Part shown: positions 33,901 through 46,170 of the stretch, piece by piece
How positions within the stretch are numbered: the stretch's first letter is position 1
Layout: every line of letters starts with the position of its first letter
From: Camarhynchus parvulus
Lineage: Eukaryota; Chordata; Aves; Passeriformes; Thraupidae
Length of the DNA stretch: 64,000 nt
Reading direction: 5' to 3'
Assembly: GCF_901933205.1 (NCBI RefSeq)
Contig: NC_044574.1
Span: 49,137,609 to 49,201,608, forward strand
Notes under the pieces: model-generated
The model's database searches: none
The model's input: only the letters and a program-made list of their open reading frames with translations
What the model was told of the DNA's origin: nothing
Program-made: the position numbers and the translations under genes

Positions 33901-36900
33901 GTATAGACAGAATTGTATGTATGAACAACACAGGGTTAAGATTGTATTGAACATGGTTCTGATGAGCTTCCATTTTTTATTTCCCTCAGGGTGGTTAAGA
34001 GGTTTTTCATATTGGAGCAAACTCAGAGGGGTAGGTGTTACATAAACCCCAAAAACAGATTAGAGGAAGAAAAACCCAAACAAACCAAGACAAAGAGGCA
34101 ATTCAAGGCTTGTGGATGTCCTTTATTACTTTCATACACCTGTCTTTATAAATTTATGTCCTTAAAAATACAGCTGAAGTTTGAAGAACTGGGATTTGAG
34201 ATGACAACTTTCTTCTCACTGTAAATGACAGTCAATCAATTTAATGCCAAGAAAAATTCTACTTCCCTTCTCCTGAAAACTCAGGCTTTAAGAGCTGCAG
34301 GTAAGTGGCAGTATCAGGACAACCTCCCTGGCTGGGGGGTTTGAAAGAATACTATCCCTGCCTGCATGCCTCCTCATGCCACCTACAGTTATATTCCTGG
34401 AAGCAGGATGGGCAGGAGAGGATACACATCAGCAGAGCACCTTCATCTGCATCTTCATGCTCCTCACAGAGCCTGCTGTGGCAGTGATGGTGCTGGGCTC
34501 AGCCTCCTTGACAGGTTTGCCTGACCAGTGTGGCACTGGGGGTGGTGCTGACTTGAGATGTGACCCATTCTTGCAGTGACACTTGGAGGGGTATCCTGAG
34601 CCAAGTCCTCACAGTAGGCTTTGACTAGCTTATGAGTAGTTTTACTGCCACTTGAGAAGTGAGTTTTTTCACTTTGAGGAAAGAAACAGTTAATGCAGAC
34701 TATTAAAATCGCTTCCGGGTGATGTGAAGGGCTTTCCTCTGTTGGATCTTCAACTATCCACTTCATGAAGTAGGTCAAAGTCACTATTCCTGGTTTTACA
34801 AACAACAGCCTTGGGCTGGAGACTGAGTTGTTCTATGCTATTCAGAAACTAGAGCCTGAACCAGGATTTTGGGTATCAGTGCTGTGCTCGATCTCATGTG
34901 CTCTTGTTATGCCCTTAGACTAACCTAAAGCCCTTTTAAGATCATTCCTCTCCAGGAGGATTCATTGGGAAATAACAATGAAATTAACATTCCTCTAGAG
35001 ATGGAATTTGGACAGAAATTGTCATTTCAAAAGGCTTGCTTTTGTACCTCAGTTAGAGGCTTTTTTTCAAAAAACCACTTGGCCTGGAGGTGCACTTTCT
35101 GAACAGGACTCTCACATCACCTAGAGGCTCTGCCTAGTGTGGCAGCTGTGCCAGGGAATCCATCTCCACCCAAGGGTTCATTTCACTGCCAAAACATCAG
35201 CATTATTGACTACCAGACCCTCTGCATATATATACAAAAGCATCCCCTGTCCCAGCAGGCTGTCCAGTGTGTGGACTGTCTGCATGTATGTGACTGGCAT
35301 TATTGCAATAAAGGGAGCCTGTCTAGGGAGCCAACATGATCTTTGTTGAACTCCAAGTGATGGTTGCTGCCCAGGTGAAATCACTGTCTCCTGCCTGGGC
35401 TGGGAGTCACTCTGGTACAGCACTAATTCCACAAATAACACATTAGAGGGCTTACACCAGATTGGACAGTCTGTCATCCCACTGCAGTGGTGACAGGGGT
35501 CACAGTGCTGCCTTCAAAAGCTGCCTGGAAAGGAAGGTTTTTAATTACTGCAGAGCATGGGGAATGTGCTAATTTGTAATTTGGCGGAAGCAACCTGCAG
35601 GCTGCAGCTTCCCTGCTCCAAACTGCTTCTCAGATAGCTTGCAGCCCAGGCAGTAATAGAGCTAGGAGTGTGGGCTTCATTACTGCTGGGGCTCTGGCAG
35701 GTTCAAGAAGCGACAGTAATGTTGGAATCTTGGGACAGGAGCCAGTGTTTTATTAGTATAAATCCAAGGCAATTGGGCATGTTAATTACTGGAAGAAATT
35801 CACAGCAGGGAGGAAGAGGTCCAGGATGATGGGGAGATGCCATATATAATTGCCAAGGTCCACAGATGCCCTGTGACCCTGTGCTGCTGGGATTTCCTGC
35901 ATTGCAATGGTTGACTTGCAGCAGATTGAGTGTCATCATTGCAGGCTGCAATGTCCAGAGCAAAGTGCCTGCAGAGGGAATATGAGGCAAAAATAGCTTA
36001 AGGCTCACAGAGTACTGTAGCAAAAATAATCATGGGACCCTCCAGTACCAAGTCAGATGTTGGTCAGGGCATTTGTGGGCACATGAGTGTGCTTGTAAGG
36101 GGTAAGCAGACAGGTGATCTGATTTTACTCTTCCTGTCCTACCTGATTTTGGGTCTGCTTTTTGCTCGAGCACTTGATGCTCTTTTACTGCCAGAGCAGA
36201 TGATCAGCAAGAGACTCTTTACAGAAGTGAAATGCTACAAACCTATGAAGTAAAAGGCAGGTGTCTGTCTTGCAAAATTATCTTTCCCTCTCTGCCTACC
36301 CAAAGTCCTCAGTCAGGCTCAGATAAAAGCTTTTCTCTCCTCCCCGGGCACAAGACTGGCCCATATTATTTATTTATTTGTAATTTTTTTTAGAAGAGCT
36401 TTTACATTATTTTTCTTTGCTTTCACAGTTCAAGCATGATTTAATGTGTCAAAACTAGTTTGCTTAGCTGGCCTTGATTATCTTGCATACTTCCACTAAA
36501 ACAGGGCAGTCATCCTTCCAGGCACTGCTGCTGCCCAGACAAATGAAGTGTCACAGCAGCTAGGACCTGCTCTTGTGTTGTGACAGCAGCAGCATCCTTC
36601 AACAAAGCCATCAGCAGGGAATTTAGACAGGGGTAATGCCTACAGATATGGCTTGGGTCAGGGCAGCGTGGGCCCACACAGGCAGATGTGGAGACACACT
36701 TATGCTCGAGAGACTTCATCGATCGTTCATGTGCAAAGGCATTCTGGTCCAGATTGAGAGTCTAGCTAGTGCTAGAGACAGAAAGAAACCATCCTGATGG
36801 TGCCTGCACTAGTGAGCCTGGCAGAAATAACACTGAGAGACCTTGCTGCAGGGTAGTGCTGCCAGACTGATACATCTGGTTGCAGGTTTCCTGGTAGAAA

Positions 36901-38689
36901 TGAATTGCAGTGTGATCTTTTGCATTTTGTAGTCAGTGGGGATTTTATCATTGATTTTGGTGGGATGGAGATGATAATCCTTTATGATATGTTAACTAAA
37001 TTATTTCCTGGCCTAGATCTTTATTAACTGTCATGCTGATTGCCAGCAGAACACAGCCTATAGGAAGGAAATTTGGTTCATGATAATTGGTATAACTCAG
37101 ACCTATTTGTCAGCAAATGGTCAGATCCTGATCTCCTCCGAACTTCCTAAATATCAGTTTCTGGCATTTTGTGGTTGTCTTTTTCTCATGTAATGCAGGA
37201 GGACACTGGCTAAAGTTCATCCACCTGTTTCTGGTCTCTTCTCCATTGAACAGAGTAGGGAAAATTTTTGAGTCACTTCTCACTCTAGTTAGTTTAAAAT
37301 GGCATAGCAGCCCTTGAGCCTGGCTGCAGGACATGGTGCATTGTAGGAGGCCTTCCCTAAGGTGCTGCTGTGTGCTCAGCTGAGCAAGAGCTCTGCACTT
37401 GGCATCCTCATCATTGATGTCTTCAGGCTCTTGTCTCCTGGATGCATCAGTAACACTCAGCAGTCAGGTCAGACATCTCCTGGTGTGTTTTTGCTGGGGT
37501 GTGTGGGATGGCTGCCAGCTGGAAATCTGGTGTTCAGGGTCTAGTGGAATCGTTGTGTGAGTCTGTTATTGATGGAGCTCTGACCGTGGCTAATGGCATT
37601 GACGAGTTGCATCGTCCTGATGGTGAAGGCATTGGGTCATGCATGGCTCTGAAATGTAGCATGTTAAATGCACTGGTAGATGGGGGGAAGTGCTCCCTGC
37701 CAAATCCTGCCCTTCTGAAATATTGTGGGACTGTTTGATTTGGTGGCCTCTTCTTTTCTCCTGTTTTGTTTCTTTGTCTTGGATTTTGTTTGGGGTTTTT
37801 TTTGTTGGTGTTTTTTTGTTGTTGTTGTTTTTGTTTATTTGTTGGGTTTTTGTTTGGTTGGTTTTGTCTTTTTTGTTGTAGTTTTAAGTTTTTGTCTTTT
37901 TTTGTTGTAGTTTTAAGTTTTTGTCCTTTTTCCCAGTAAAAGACTATGTAAGATCAGACCTTGGTGTGTAAAACGCTGGCCAGTGTTGTCTGGCAACTTG
38001 ATTCCATGACTCTGTAAACTGACACAAAAAGTGTTTATCAAGATCCCTGTGCATGACTCCTTCTGTGTCTTCAGCCATTCAGGTTATGTGCATGTCATTT
38101 GGCTGTACTTTGTGGGCACTGTGCACACAACTAAAAACATGATGCCTCCAATGTGGCATCTGTGTTCAATACGTTGTGTAGCTCTGTGCTAAGAAGAAAA
38201 ATGAGTATTTTACAAGAAAAAACAAACCAGCCCATACGTGAATGAATGTTTTCAGGTGACGGCATTTGCTCTTAGGTTGGAAGCATAAAAGCACCAGCTT
38301 AAAGTTGTAGTGTTCATTTCCACTGAACTTACTGTAAGTATTTTGCCATTCTGGTTGGGAAGAAGCAGAGGCAACCCAACATTTGCACCGCAGTTCTGTC
38401 TCTAGGACTGAGTGTGCATTGGGTGATTTAGTGAGAGGCACCTGTTGCTGCTTGTGTGCTGCTGGCAGGTGGGTGAGGGCCCATGGAAAGCCAAGCTAGA
38501 ACATCTCTGGTTGTGGAGTCACTTTCAGTGTTTTGCACTGCCTGCATGCATGAAAACAGTGTGGGCTGTGGACACAAAGAAACAAAAATATTCCTGCAAG
38601 TTTATTGAGCAAAGGCTTCTGGTTTAACAAATTCAAATTTTACATGTTTCAAAGACTGATTTCCAGATGCCATTGGGAAGAGTGTCAGG
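30943..38689. other. EPHA5 intron 3, second block
   Basis: Unique intron sequence with no gene I can support. It includes an octamer in reverse orientation, ATTTGCAT at 31582-31589, a short AG/TG compound run near 32381-32396, and the G/T-rich tract at 37762-37931. No LTR or LINE is recognisable. Confidence 0.75.
37762..37931 (+). repeat. G/T-rich low-complexity tract with 28-bp tandem duplication
   Basis: T- and G-rich sequence (TTG and GTTTTT words). At its right end a unit of 28 bp containing GTTGTAGTTTTAAG is doubled (37866-37893 and 37894-37922, the second with one extra T). Confidence 0.9.
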
Positions 38690-38960
38690 CCACATTCAGA
38701 TTAGCCTTATTGTTCCATAATATCTTACTGGAGTACAAGGTTAATTAGTACCATAGGCAATATGCATTATTCATCACAGCAATCAGGCTTTTCTTCTGTT
38801 GGTCTGTTGTATGCTGCAAATGTTTTCCCTTCCATTAACAAATTCTTGATATATCATTTTCAAATTTAATCCTGCCAAATCATATTTGTGATATATAAAT
38901 TATCTGGGCACTCTGATACTGATGAAAAAATACTTCAGGTGTCAAAAGTACTATAATTTT
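38690..38960. promoter_or_regulatory. Candidate conserved non-coding or enhancer block
   Basis: High-complexity AT-rich block with clustered homeodomain and POU-like words: GGTTAATTAGTACC near 38739, ATATGCATTATTCATC near 38760, then AAATTTAATCC and GATATATAAATTATC. No simple repeat explains the composition. Regulatory function is inferred from motifs only. Confidence 0.3.
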
Positions 38961-41900
38961 AATGTTTAACTCCTGGCTTGCTTGGGCATAAACCTGAAGG
39001 ATTGTGGGAGCTACAAGATGATTTTATTAATGCCCATCTTCAACCTGCCCCAAAGTGGGGATAGCACTGGTGACACAAGTAGTGCAGTTGTTTATAGGAG
39101 TGTTTTCAGTGCTAATTATCAGCAGTATTTCATTGCAGGTGTGCAGTGCTGAACTTGTGTTGCTGCTATGGTACTGTGGCTGCTTTCAATACCTCAGCAC
39201 AGATCTCAAGCATCTCTATTCCCACTCTGATGTTTGTGACAGGGAGAGGTTCTTTGTAGCAGGGCTCCTTCAAGCAGGAGGGCTAAACATGAGGTGCTGT
39301 GGGCTGCAGCTGTCAGCACTGGCTGGTGGGTTTGCAGAAGGTCTAGCAAGCCGTGGTTTTCACTTGCAAGGTGTGTTTGTGTTGCAGAGGGTTTGGCCTT
39401 TCTTTCTCAGTTTGAGAAACCTTCACTACCTCATCCTCAGCTGGCAGTGTGTCCACTGAGAAGAGTCACGCAGGAGGAAGAGTTACACAGTGAAGTGATT
39501 CATCTATTCCTTGCTCATTTTCACCCCTGGGGTCTTGCTGCCCTCTTTGTCCAGCCTTCAGGAGTCTGAGTCAATCCCATATCCTGAGATTACAGTGTTG
39601 AAGATGCCTGGCATAGCTTCCAAAACAGCACTTGGAAAACATGGTGATCCCTCTCTGCCACCACACCTACTGAAAGAATAGTATTAGTCTGAAAGATATC
39701 TGAAACTTGTTTCACTGCTGCTTTCAGGCTCTGATGTTTCACCCTGGCTGCCTTCTGGAAGAGTTTTCCAGCCTTCTGTCAGCTGCACACATGTGCATTA
39801 AAGTGTGTGGATGGGTATTAGGAGGCAAAACTGAGACACAAAACTGGGTGACTTGCCAAAGGTCGCACAAACCAATTTTGATGGAACTAGGAGGCTCAGG
39901 CTTCCTGCTTCTGCCATCCTTGCTTCAAGATCATTAGCAATTTTTCTCATCTCTCTTGCTGTCCTGAAAAGGATTTAGGCATGAACTTCCTTTCTAACAT
40001 AAAGTGGGGTGGCCTCCTTGCACAGCTGGGCATGTCTTGCAAAGTGATGTTGTGCTGTCAGGGCCCTGCGGGAGTAGCTTGAACTGACATGGCTGGAGGA
40101 TAAATATGGCAGATTTCTACCTTAAATAGCCTGTGGCAACAATTCCACTGCTCAGGCAAGGAATGCTTGAGATTCCTTTGTGTTCACATCTGCAAGTAAA
40201 TATTTTCCGGCAGTCCTGACTCACTTCCCTTCTGCCCCTCTTGTTTTGTATGTGCATTGTTCTCCCTCCTGACTTTCCCTTTAGGAGGAGCCAGCTTAGG
40301 TGGCTGCTTTTCTGCTTGCCTCCTCCCGGCTGGCATGGAGGGGAATTCCAAGGGCAGGATTTTCACAGTGGAATGCAGAACACAATGTTTGATTTGTGTC
40401 AGATAACAGAAAAGGAAGAAATGCTTTGAAAGCAAGTACCCCTGGTGTGTCCGGGGCTTTCTGGGGCAGTTTGGAAACAGCTTTTTAGCGAGAACAGGCA
40501 GGTGGATAAGTGCCCAAATTACACCTATCTGTCAAACAACTGGCAAATGTCTGTGGTCTTTGATTTAGATGTTGTTGTGATATAAACAAATGAGCAGTCA
40601 CAGGACTATAAAGTGGTGATGATGAGTATTATTCTTTTCTCCTGATTATTACCCACTGCTTTGAAACAAGTAGTTGAGATTCTTGTCAAGACCTCTGCTC
40701 GTGTGTAAAAGTGCATTTGTAGAGCAATTCTGATTGCTTCCAGTTAAAAAGGAATACATGCAATGTTTCCTTAAGAGTTGGTTGTAGGCAACAGAATAAT
40801 AAGTAAAACGTACATAAAGTATAATTATGTAAATCACCAAAAGTGGAATGGCTTAATCAGCTTAGTCTTTAAGAGTCACATCAATAACTTATGAGCTTTG
40901 ATAAATGTGCAGTGTATAGATCCTACTTTGTAGCACACTGTTACGACATAATGGCAAAGGAATATAATTTTTCAAATAATTTCTGAGGACAAACCCAAAA
41001 ATTCACAGCATTCAGTGGTGTGTGAATTTTGTGTTGTGTTGTAAATCATCATGGCTAAAAGTATTAATGAGAGAAAATCTTCTGCAGATGCTGCATCCAT
41101 AGATCTCTGAAATAGCTTGTGGGGGCAAACACTAGACTATGTGGCTGATAAATAATAGAAGAGGTTCACTCCCTCTCCTCCTCTCCCTTTTCTTAGGTTT
41201 ACATGACATGAGCACTGCTTGGAAAAAGTAGAATGGCGTTCAGTCTGTACCAGAATGTCACAAAAGCCATAGTTTTTCCAGAGAAAAGTTATATTTCTGT
41301 TTTGGAGCAGTGGGTCTGTAAGTGTGTGTGTCTGAAGACAAGCAAAAGCTATTTATTGCCACAGCTGTCTGACACCATGAGTAAAGAAAGAACAATGAAA
41401 TCAGAGAGTATGCATAGGAAGGGAAAAAGCCCATCATCTTTGCTTCAGCCACACAGATATAACCAGCCTGTTTGCCTTTTTCAGATGTCCTTAAACATGC
41501 AAACAACATATGTACCTGAGGCTGTGCCCAAAGGAGGGGAGGTCTGTTCCACCCCAGGAACCTACTGATGTGGCATTTGGCAGGCACTGTGGATACTCTG
41601 TTGTATCTTTCCCTTGTATTTATGTCTGATAAATTTATCACATCTTCTTGTTAAAGAAGGATGTGGTGCTTGTGCTAATGAAAATGACCCCATAAACTCA
41701 GGTTTATCCTCTTTTTTTTTTGTTGTTTTTTTTTCTTTTGGACTCTGCTTTGATAGTTTGATTTCTAATGGCAGCAGGAAATTAAAGTCTCCTAGATGCT
41801 TTTAAAATGACCATGTTTGGAAATATTTTGAATCTTCATTTCTTAAGGAAAAAGTATCAGGTTGTACTGTATATAGCTTGTTTGTGTTTTGTAAAAGGCA

Positions 41901-44329
41901 ATAAGGAAATGTAGGATTTCCAGGGCTTTAAAACAGCAACAACATAAATGTTAGTAGCACTAACACAAGGCTTCTTCAAACACAAGGGAGTTTTGTGGGT
42001 GATGATGAAGAAAAAAGGACTGAGCAGTCAATCTCAGTTATGCTTCTTGTACACTTGCCTTTCTGAGATGGAATTTCCAGGGCTTTTGTCACCAGATCAG
42101 ATATCTGTTGTACCTTGGGGATGTCATTATCTTCATTTGGTAATGGGGAGCAAAACAAAGAAAGGAATTGCCAAAATCATGCATCATTCAGTGGAAAATC
42201 AGCCTTCCCAATCTCGTAGTGTACTTTCTAAACTGCATGCCTGTGCAGATACATGACTGCTATTCCTTCTCATTAGTGAGTGTAGGCATGTGTCTTCTGT
42301 ATTTTAGCTGATCTTAAGTGACTTGCTTTCCTGGCAATAGCTTCAGTGATGTGATTTGTCATTTACAGTTGAGGGGGTTTTTTCCCATATATGTAGGCCA
42401 GGATTTCAACTGTAGCTCAGTCAAACACTTGATTACATTTTGTATTAGATGTTCTTACAGTCTACAGGATATTCTCAACTAGGTTAGGAAAGCTAGAGGC
42501 AGGACAACATCGTCAATATCTGAGTATTTACTTTGTTACGTCTTAGGTTATTGGAGAAATAAGAGATCTTTAAAATGTAGAAATTTCACTACTACAAAGT
42601 ACATGGTATTACTGAGTTATCTTCTCTCCTGGATCAGGCTGGATTAAATAGTTTGCTCTTTGCTGACTTACTAAAAAGGGTACTTTGTGGCCTTTTCTGT
42701 TTTGCTGAAGCACCAGATCTGAAGACATGTTCCAGTGTTTGCTTTAAAATAGCATGCCACTGTGCATGGTGTTTCTACATATTTAATTACCTCTTGAAAA
42801 GAGAGTGAAAGTGAATCCATGCATGTTGCCTCTGTGACAACAGAACAAGATCTCTTCCCCTCAAGTTAAAATGAAAACAAAAGCTCTTCCTGACTTAGTG
42901 CAAAACTGGCAATCTACTGTTTAGACAAAACCTCTCAGACTTGCAGCTTCTACAGCCAAAACATACAAGTGCAAAGTCTCCAATAAGTGATAATTAATTA
43001 GCGTGTAGAAGTGAATCCTGCTGTGAGCCTTCTATCCCTTCAGTTAAACTGTTTTATAATGTAATGCTATCAAGATATTTCATTGTACACAGAAAGGAAA
43101 AAAATCATGAAATATGTGTTCTCAAATTCCCATATGAGGGTGAGTTCCTTTCATTTATCAAGCTTGCTGGTGTGCCTCCAGAAATTTTCTCCAAAAAGAT
43201 GACTAGTTCTTTAATTACACTTAGATAGAGCTGTGTTTGTTGGTGGTGTTTGAAACTGCAGATTGAATTTAGTACTGTAAGTGTCATTAATCTGGTGAAA
43301 TAAAAATACCGAGTTTTTAATAAGGTCTCAGTTTAATGTTTTTAAAAGCTCTGAAGAGATTTAATGCTAAAACAGCCAATATAAATCTGCTTGGCTCCTC
43401 TGTCTCTCTCATGCATGTATCTCTTTTCAAGGGAGCTTGGCTCACACTAATTGCAAAGCTGTTTACTGCCTGCATGAATTTGATGGACTCTCACTTTTAT
43501 TGTTAAAAGTTGTCAACATCAGAGGTGACCAGGAAACTGATATGGCAGAGTCTATACATGGCATTAATTGCCCTGTGTTTTCTGTAGGACCACAGAAAAA
43601 CCCCAGCCTTTCTGTTGTGCTCTAGATGCCTACAGCCGGTGTGAAAGAGTTCATGGGTTTGACTCATACTCTCTTTTAAGCCTTACCTGTGAGGTTTTGG
43701 CTCCTGTTTTGGTGGACTTGGCTATATCCTTGCTTTTTGATCTTGTCAACAAGGGTATATCCATGCCCCTACTTGATATTGCTGGTTGCAAGGCATTGGG
43801 AGATGGAGCTTTGTAGCTGCATCAACCTGGCACATAGAGGTATCACACAGTGCTAAATGGAGTAGAAATATGCCCTTTTTTTCATGATGACAAATGTTAA
43901 TTCTTAAATAAGTTCCAGTCTTTTTTTTTGTTTGTTTTTCCTGTGGTGTTTTAGTTTTCCCTCTTTTTAGCCAAAGGTAGTTTTTATAGCAAGTAATCAG
44001 ACTGGTAGGTTTCAAATGAGAAAGGGAGAACATTGCTTGATTGATGTTTAAATTTATATATATGAAACATGTGTGGAAATCTTGGTGACTTCTTTATTGA
44101 ACTTTACTCATTCAACTTCTGTGGACCTGTCACCATTTATACTCAGTGCACAGTGGGTCCATCTTCCTCCTCCCTTCCTTGCTAAGCTTCCTTGTATGGG
44201 AGAGCCGAGGGGACCTTGCCCCTGGAGTTGGGATGGAGCTGCCTGCATGTCAGTGAGTGTATTTAGCCATCCTAATAGTAAATATTGTAGTTGAGAGGCA
44301 GTGGTATTCACAGGGGAGCTGTATCACTG
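38961..44329. other. EPHA5 intron 3, third block
   Basis: Unique intron sequence without recognisable genes or mobile elements. T-rich runs occur at 41711-41740 and 43921-43940. Open frames at 39055-39459 (plus) and 41233-41641 (both strands) lack family matches. Confidence 0.75.
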
Positions 44330-44545
44330 CAGTCGCTTCAGAGCAACAAAGAGTGGAAGCTGCGCCAGCCTTGAAGATGAATCAGTGCTGCGGTGATTAA
44401 AGAGATATACATTTCCCGTGCTCCACGGAGGAGTCGGCACTGTTTTCCCCAGGGATTGTCGTCAGTCTGTAAATAAAAGATGCTGACAGTTTCCTTGGGG
44501 AGCAGCTTAAGGACTGAGAACATCGTTTGCCATTAGATACTCCTC
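44330..44545. promoter_or_regulatory. Candidate regulatory element with scattered CpGs
   Basis: A high-complexity block that departs from its surroundings by retaining CpGs (CAGTCGC, CTGCGCC, CTGCGGTGATTAAAG, CCCGTGCTCCACGGAGG, GTCGTC) between AT-rich words such as GATGAATCA and GATTAAAGAGATATAC. Retained CpGs plus homeobox-like words hint at constraint. Not testable here. Confidence 0.3.
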
Positions 44546-46170
44546 ATTAGTCAGTGGCTGACACAGGGAGGGCTGGGTGGGGCACTGAGCTTTGGCATTT
44601 TTCTTCTTCCTGGCATTATCACCCCTTCCCTTTCAGGGTTTGGTCCCACCAGCTAGCTGAGATGAGGGAATACCTGTGGATCTAAGGTGTTTTGGGGGGT
44701 GGAGGTGAGAAGTTTCCTTGGGGACTGAGTGCTGTGTGAAGTTAGAGAAGTGCAAATAAACACTGTGTCTCTCAGCAAGGGGCAGGGAGCCTGTGTGCTT
44801 GCGAGCTCGGGGCTGGCAGGGCACGGATGCTCCCGAGTACCACAGCACAGTTAATGAGCACTGCTGCTTTTCTTCCATCGATGTGTGAGCAGCTTGGCAA
44901 GCAGGCCAGGGAAGATGAGGGGGCAGCTCATGAGCTCAGTTACTGTCCTGCTCTTTAATTATTACTGTTTCCAAATCCCTTTCAGTATTCACAGCTCAAT
45001 TTATGTGCTAATTGGCCCTTTTAATAATCAAAAGACAGAGACTGCAAAAGTCGGTGTGTGCGTCCTCTCAGCAGTGCCACTGTGTAGCTGTGATAAATTA
45101 TCTGTGGCAAATGTTCTGTTGCTTTGTGGTGCTTGGCCTCTGTCAACCAGCACGTTTTCTGCTGGTTCTGGTGACCTCCTCTATAAAAATTCTGGTCTGG
45201 GAAGGAAAAACTGAGGGGAGAGTGGCTACAAAGTGCTGTGGCGCTGCTGGAGCAGAGCAATGCTGAGGCACAAGAGAGGGGATGATGCTTCAGGGAGGTT
45301 TTCTGCTTTGGGGATGGTGATAGAGGAGTGGAGACCATGCAGCTCCTCCCCCAGATGCTGTGTGAAGAGCTCTGCACCAAAAGTGCATGTTGAAGTGAAT
45401 TACCCGTAGCTCCTCTTAAGGTACAAAAATAGGATTCTTCATTTTCACCACCTCCCTTGGCTTCCTGTGTCCGCCTCCTGCCCCTGTCCCCCTTGAGATC
45501 CGAGGTGGAGTGAAGCTCAGCTTCCTCAGTGCCTCTGGCTCTCCTCTCTGCTGTCACACACACCACCGCGTTTTGCTGGAGCTGCTCGAAATGCAGCTAT
45601 TATTGTCGAGTACATGTCTGCTCTCATTCCCTCCCACTCACCCTCTGGTACCTTGTGCCGGGCTCTACTTTTTCCTGAACCCCCGCCCCAGTCATTCCTA
45701 GCATTTCCATGCCCCTCTCCCTCTTCCCGGATGCACCAGGGTGTGGGATAAGCCCCCTTCTGCACACCGCAGCCCTTCGGGTGCACTTGTGAGCCCCCAC
45801 CAGTGCTGAAGTTTTCTGTGATATCCACATCAGGAAGAGCTAATGTGCTGGGATGCAGATTGCCTTTTGCCTTGGGATCAGGTTTACAGTGTCACCAGGC
45901 TCCCTGGCAAGTGGAATCAATGCCTTTTTTTTTCCTTTTTTTTTTCCTTTGTTTTTTTTCTTTGTATTTTTTTGCAACAGGCAGTTTTGTTCTGTGTGTG
46001 CGGGCAGAAAGGAGATGTAACACCCTTCCTGCTCCCAGCAGCATCCCAGGCAGCTCGGATGGGTGGAGTGGCAGGACCCAGCATCTGGGCTCCCTCCCAC
46101 GAGCAGCTGAGTGAGTGGGACTGGAGAAAATTCCAGTCTTCCAGCTGCTGAGGAGGAGGTGCATAATGAT
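44546..46170. other. GC- and CpG-enriched intron segment
   Basis: GC content rises clearly here. I count eleven CpGs between about 45470 and 45785, where other intron blocks have few. It is below what a true CpG island would show. The overlapping open frames (for example 45021-45566 minus, 181 codons) are expected in GC-rich DNA and match nothing I know. It could be an old alternative promoter, an enhancer or a decayed repeat. Confidence 0.5.
45924..45973 (+). repeat. T-rich tract
   Basis: About 50 bases of T runs broken by CC, G and A inside the GC-richer segment. Confidence 0.85.

Noticed and set aside
45021..45566. 181-codon minus-strand open frame
   Set aside because: Lies in a GC-richer segment where stops are rarer. 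Composition is rich in Ser, Arg and Gly as expected from shadow translation, with no family match.
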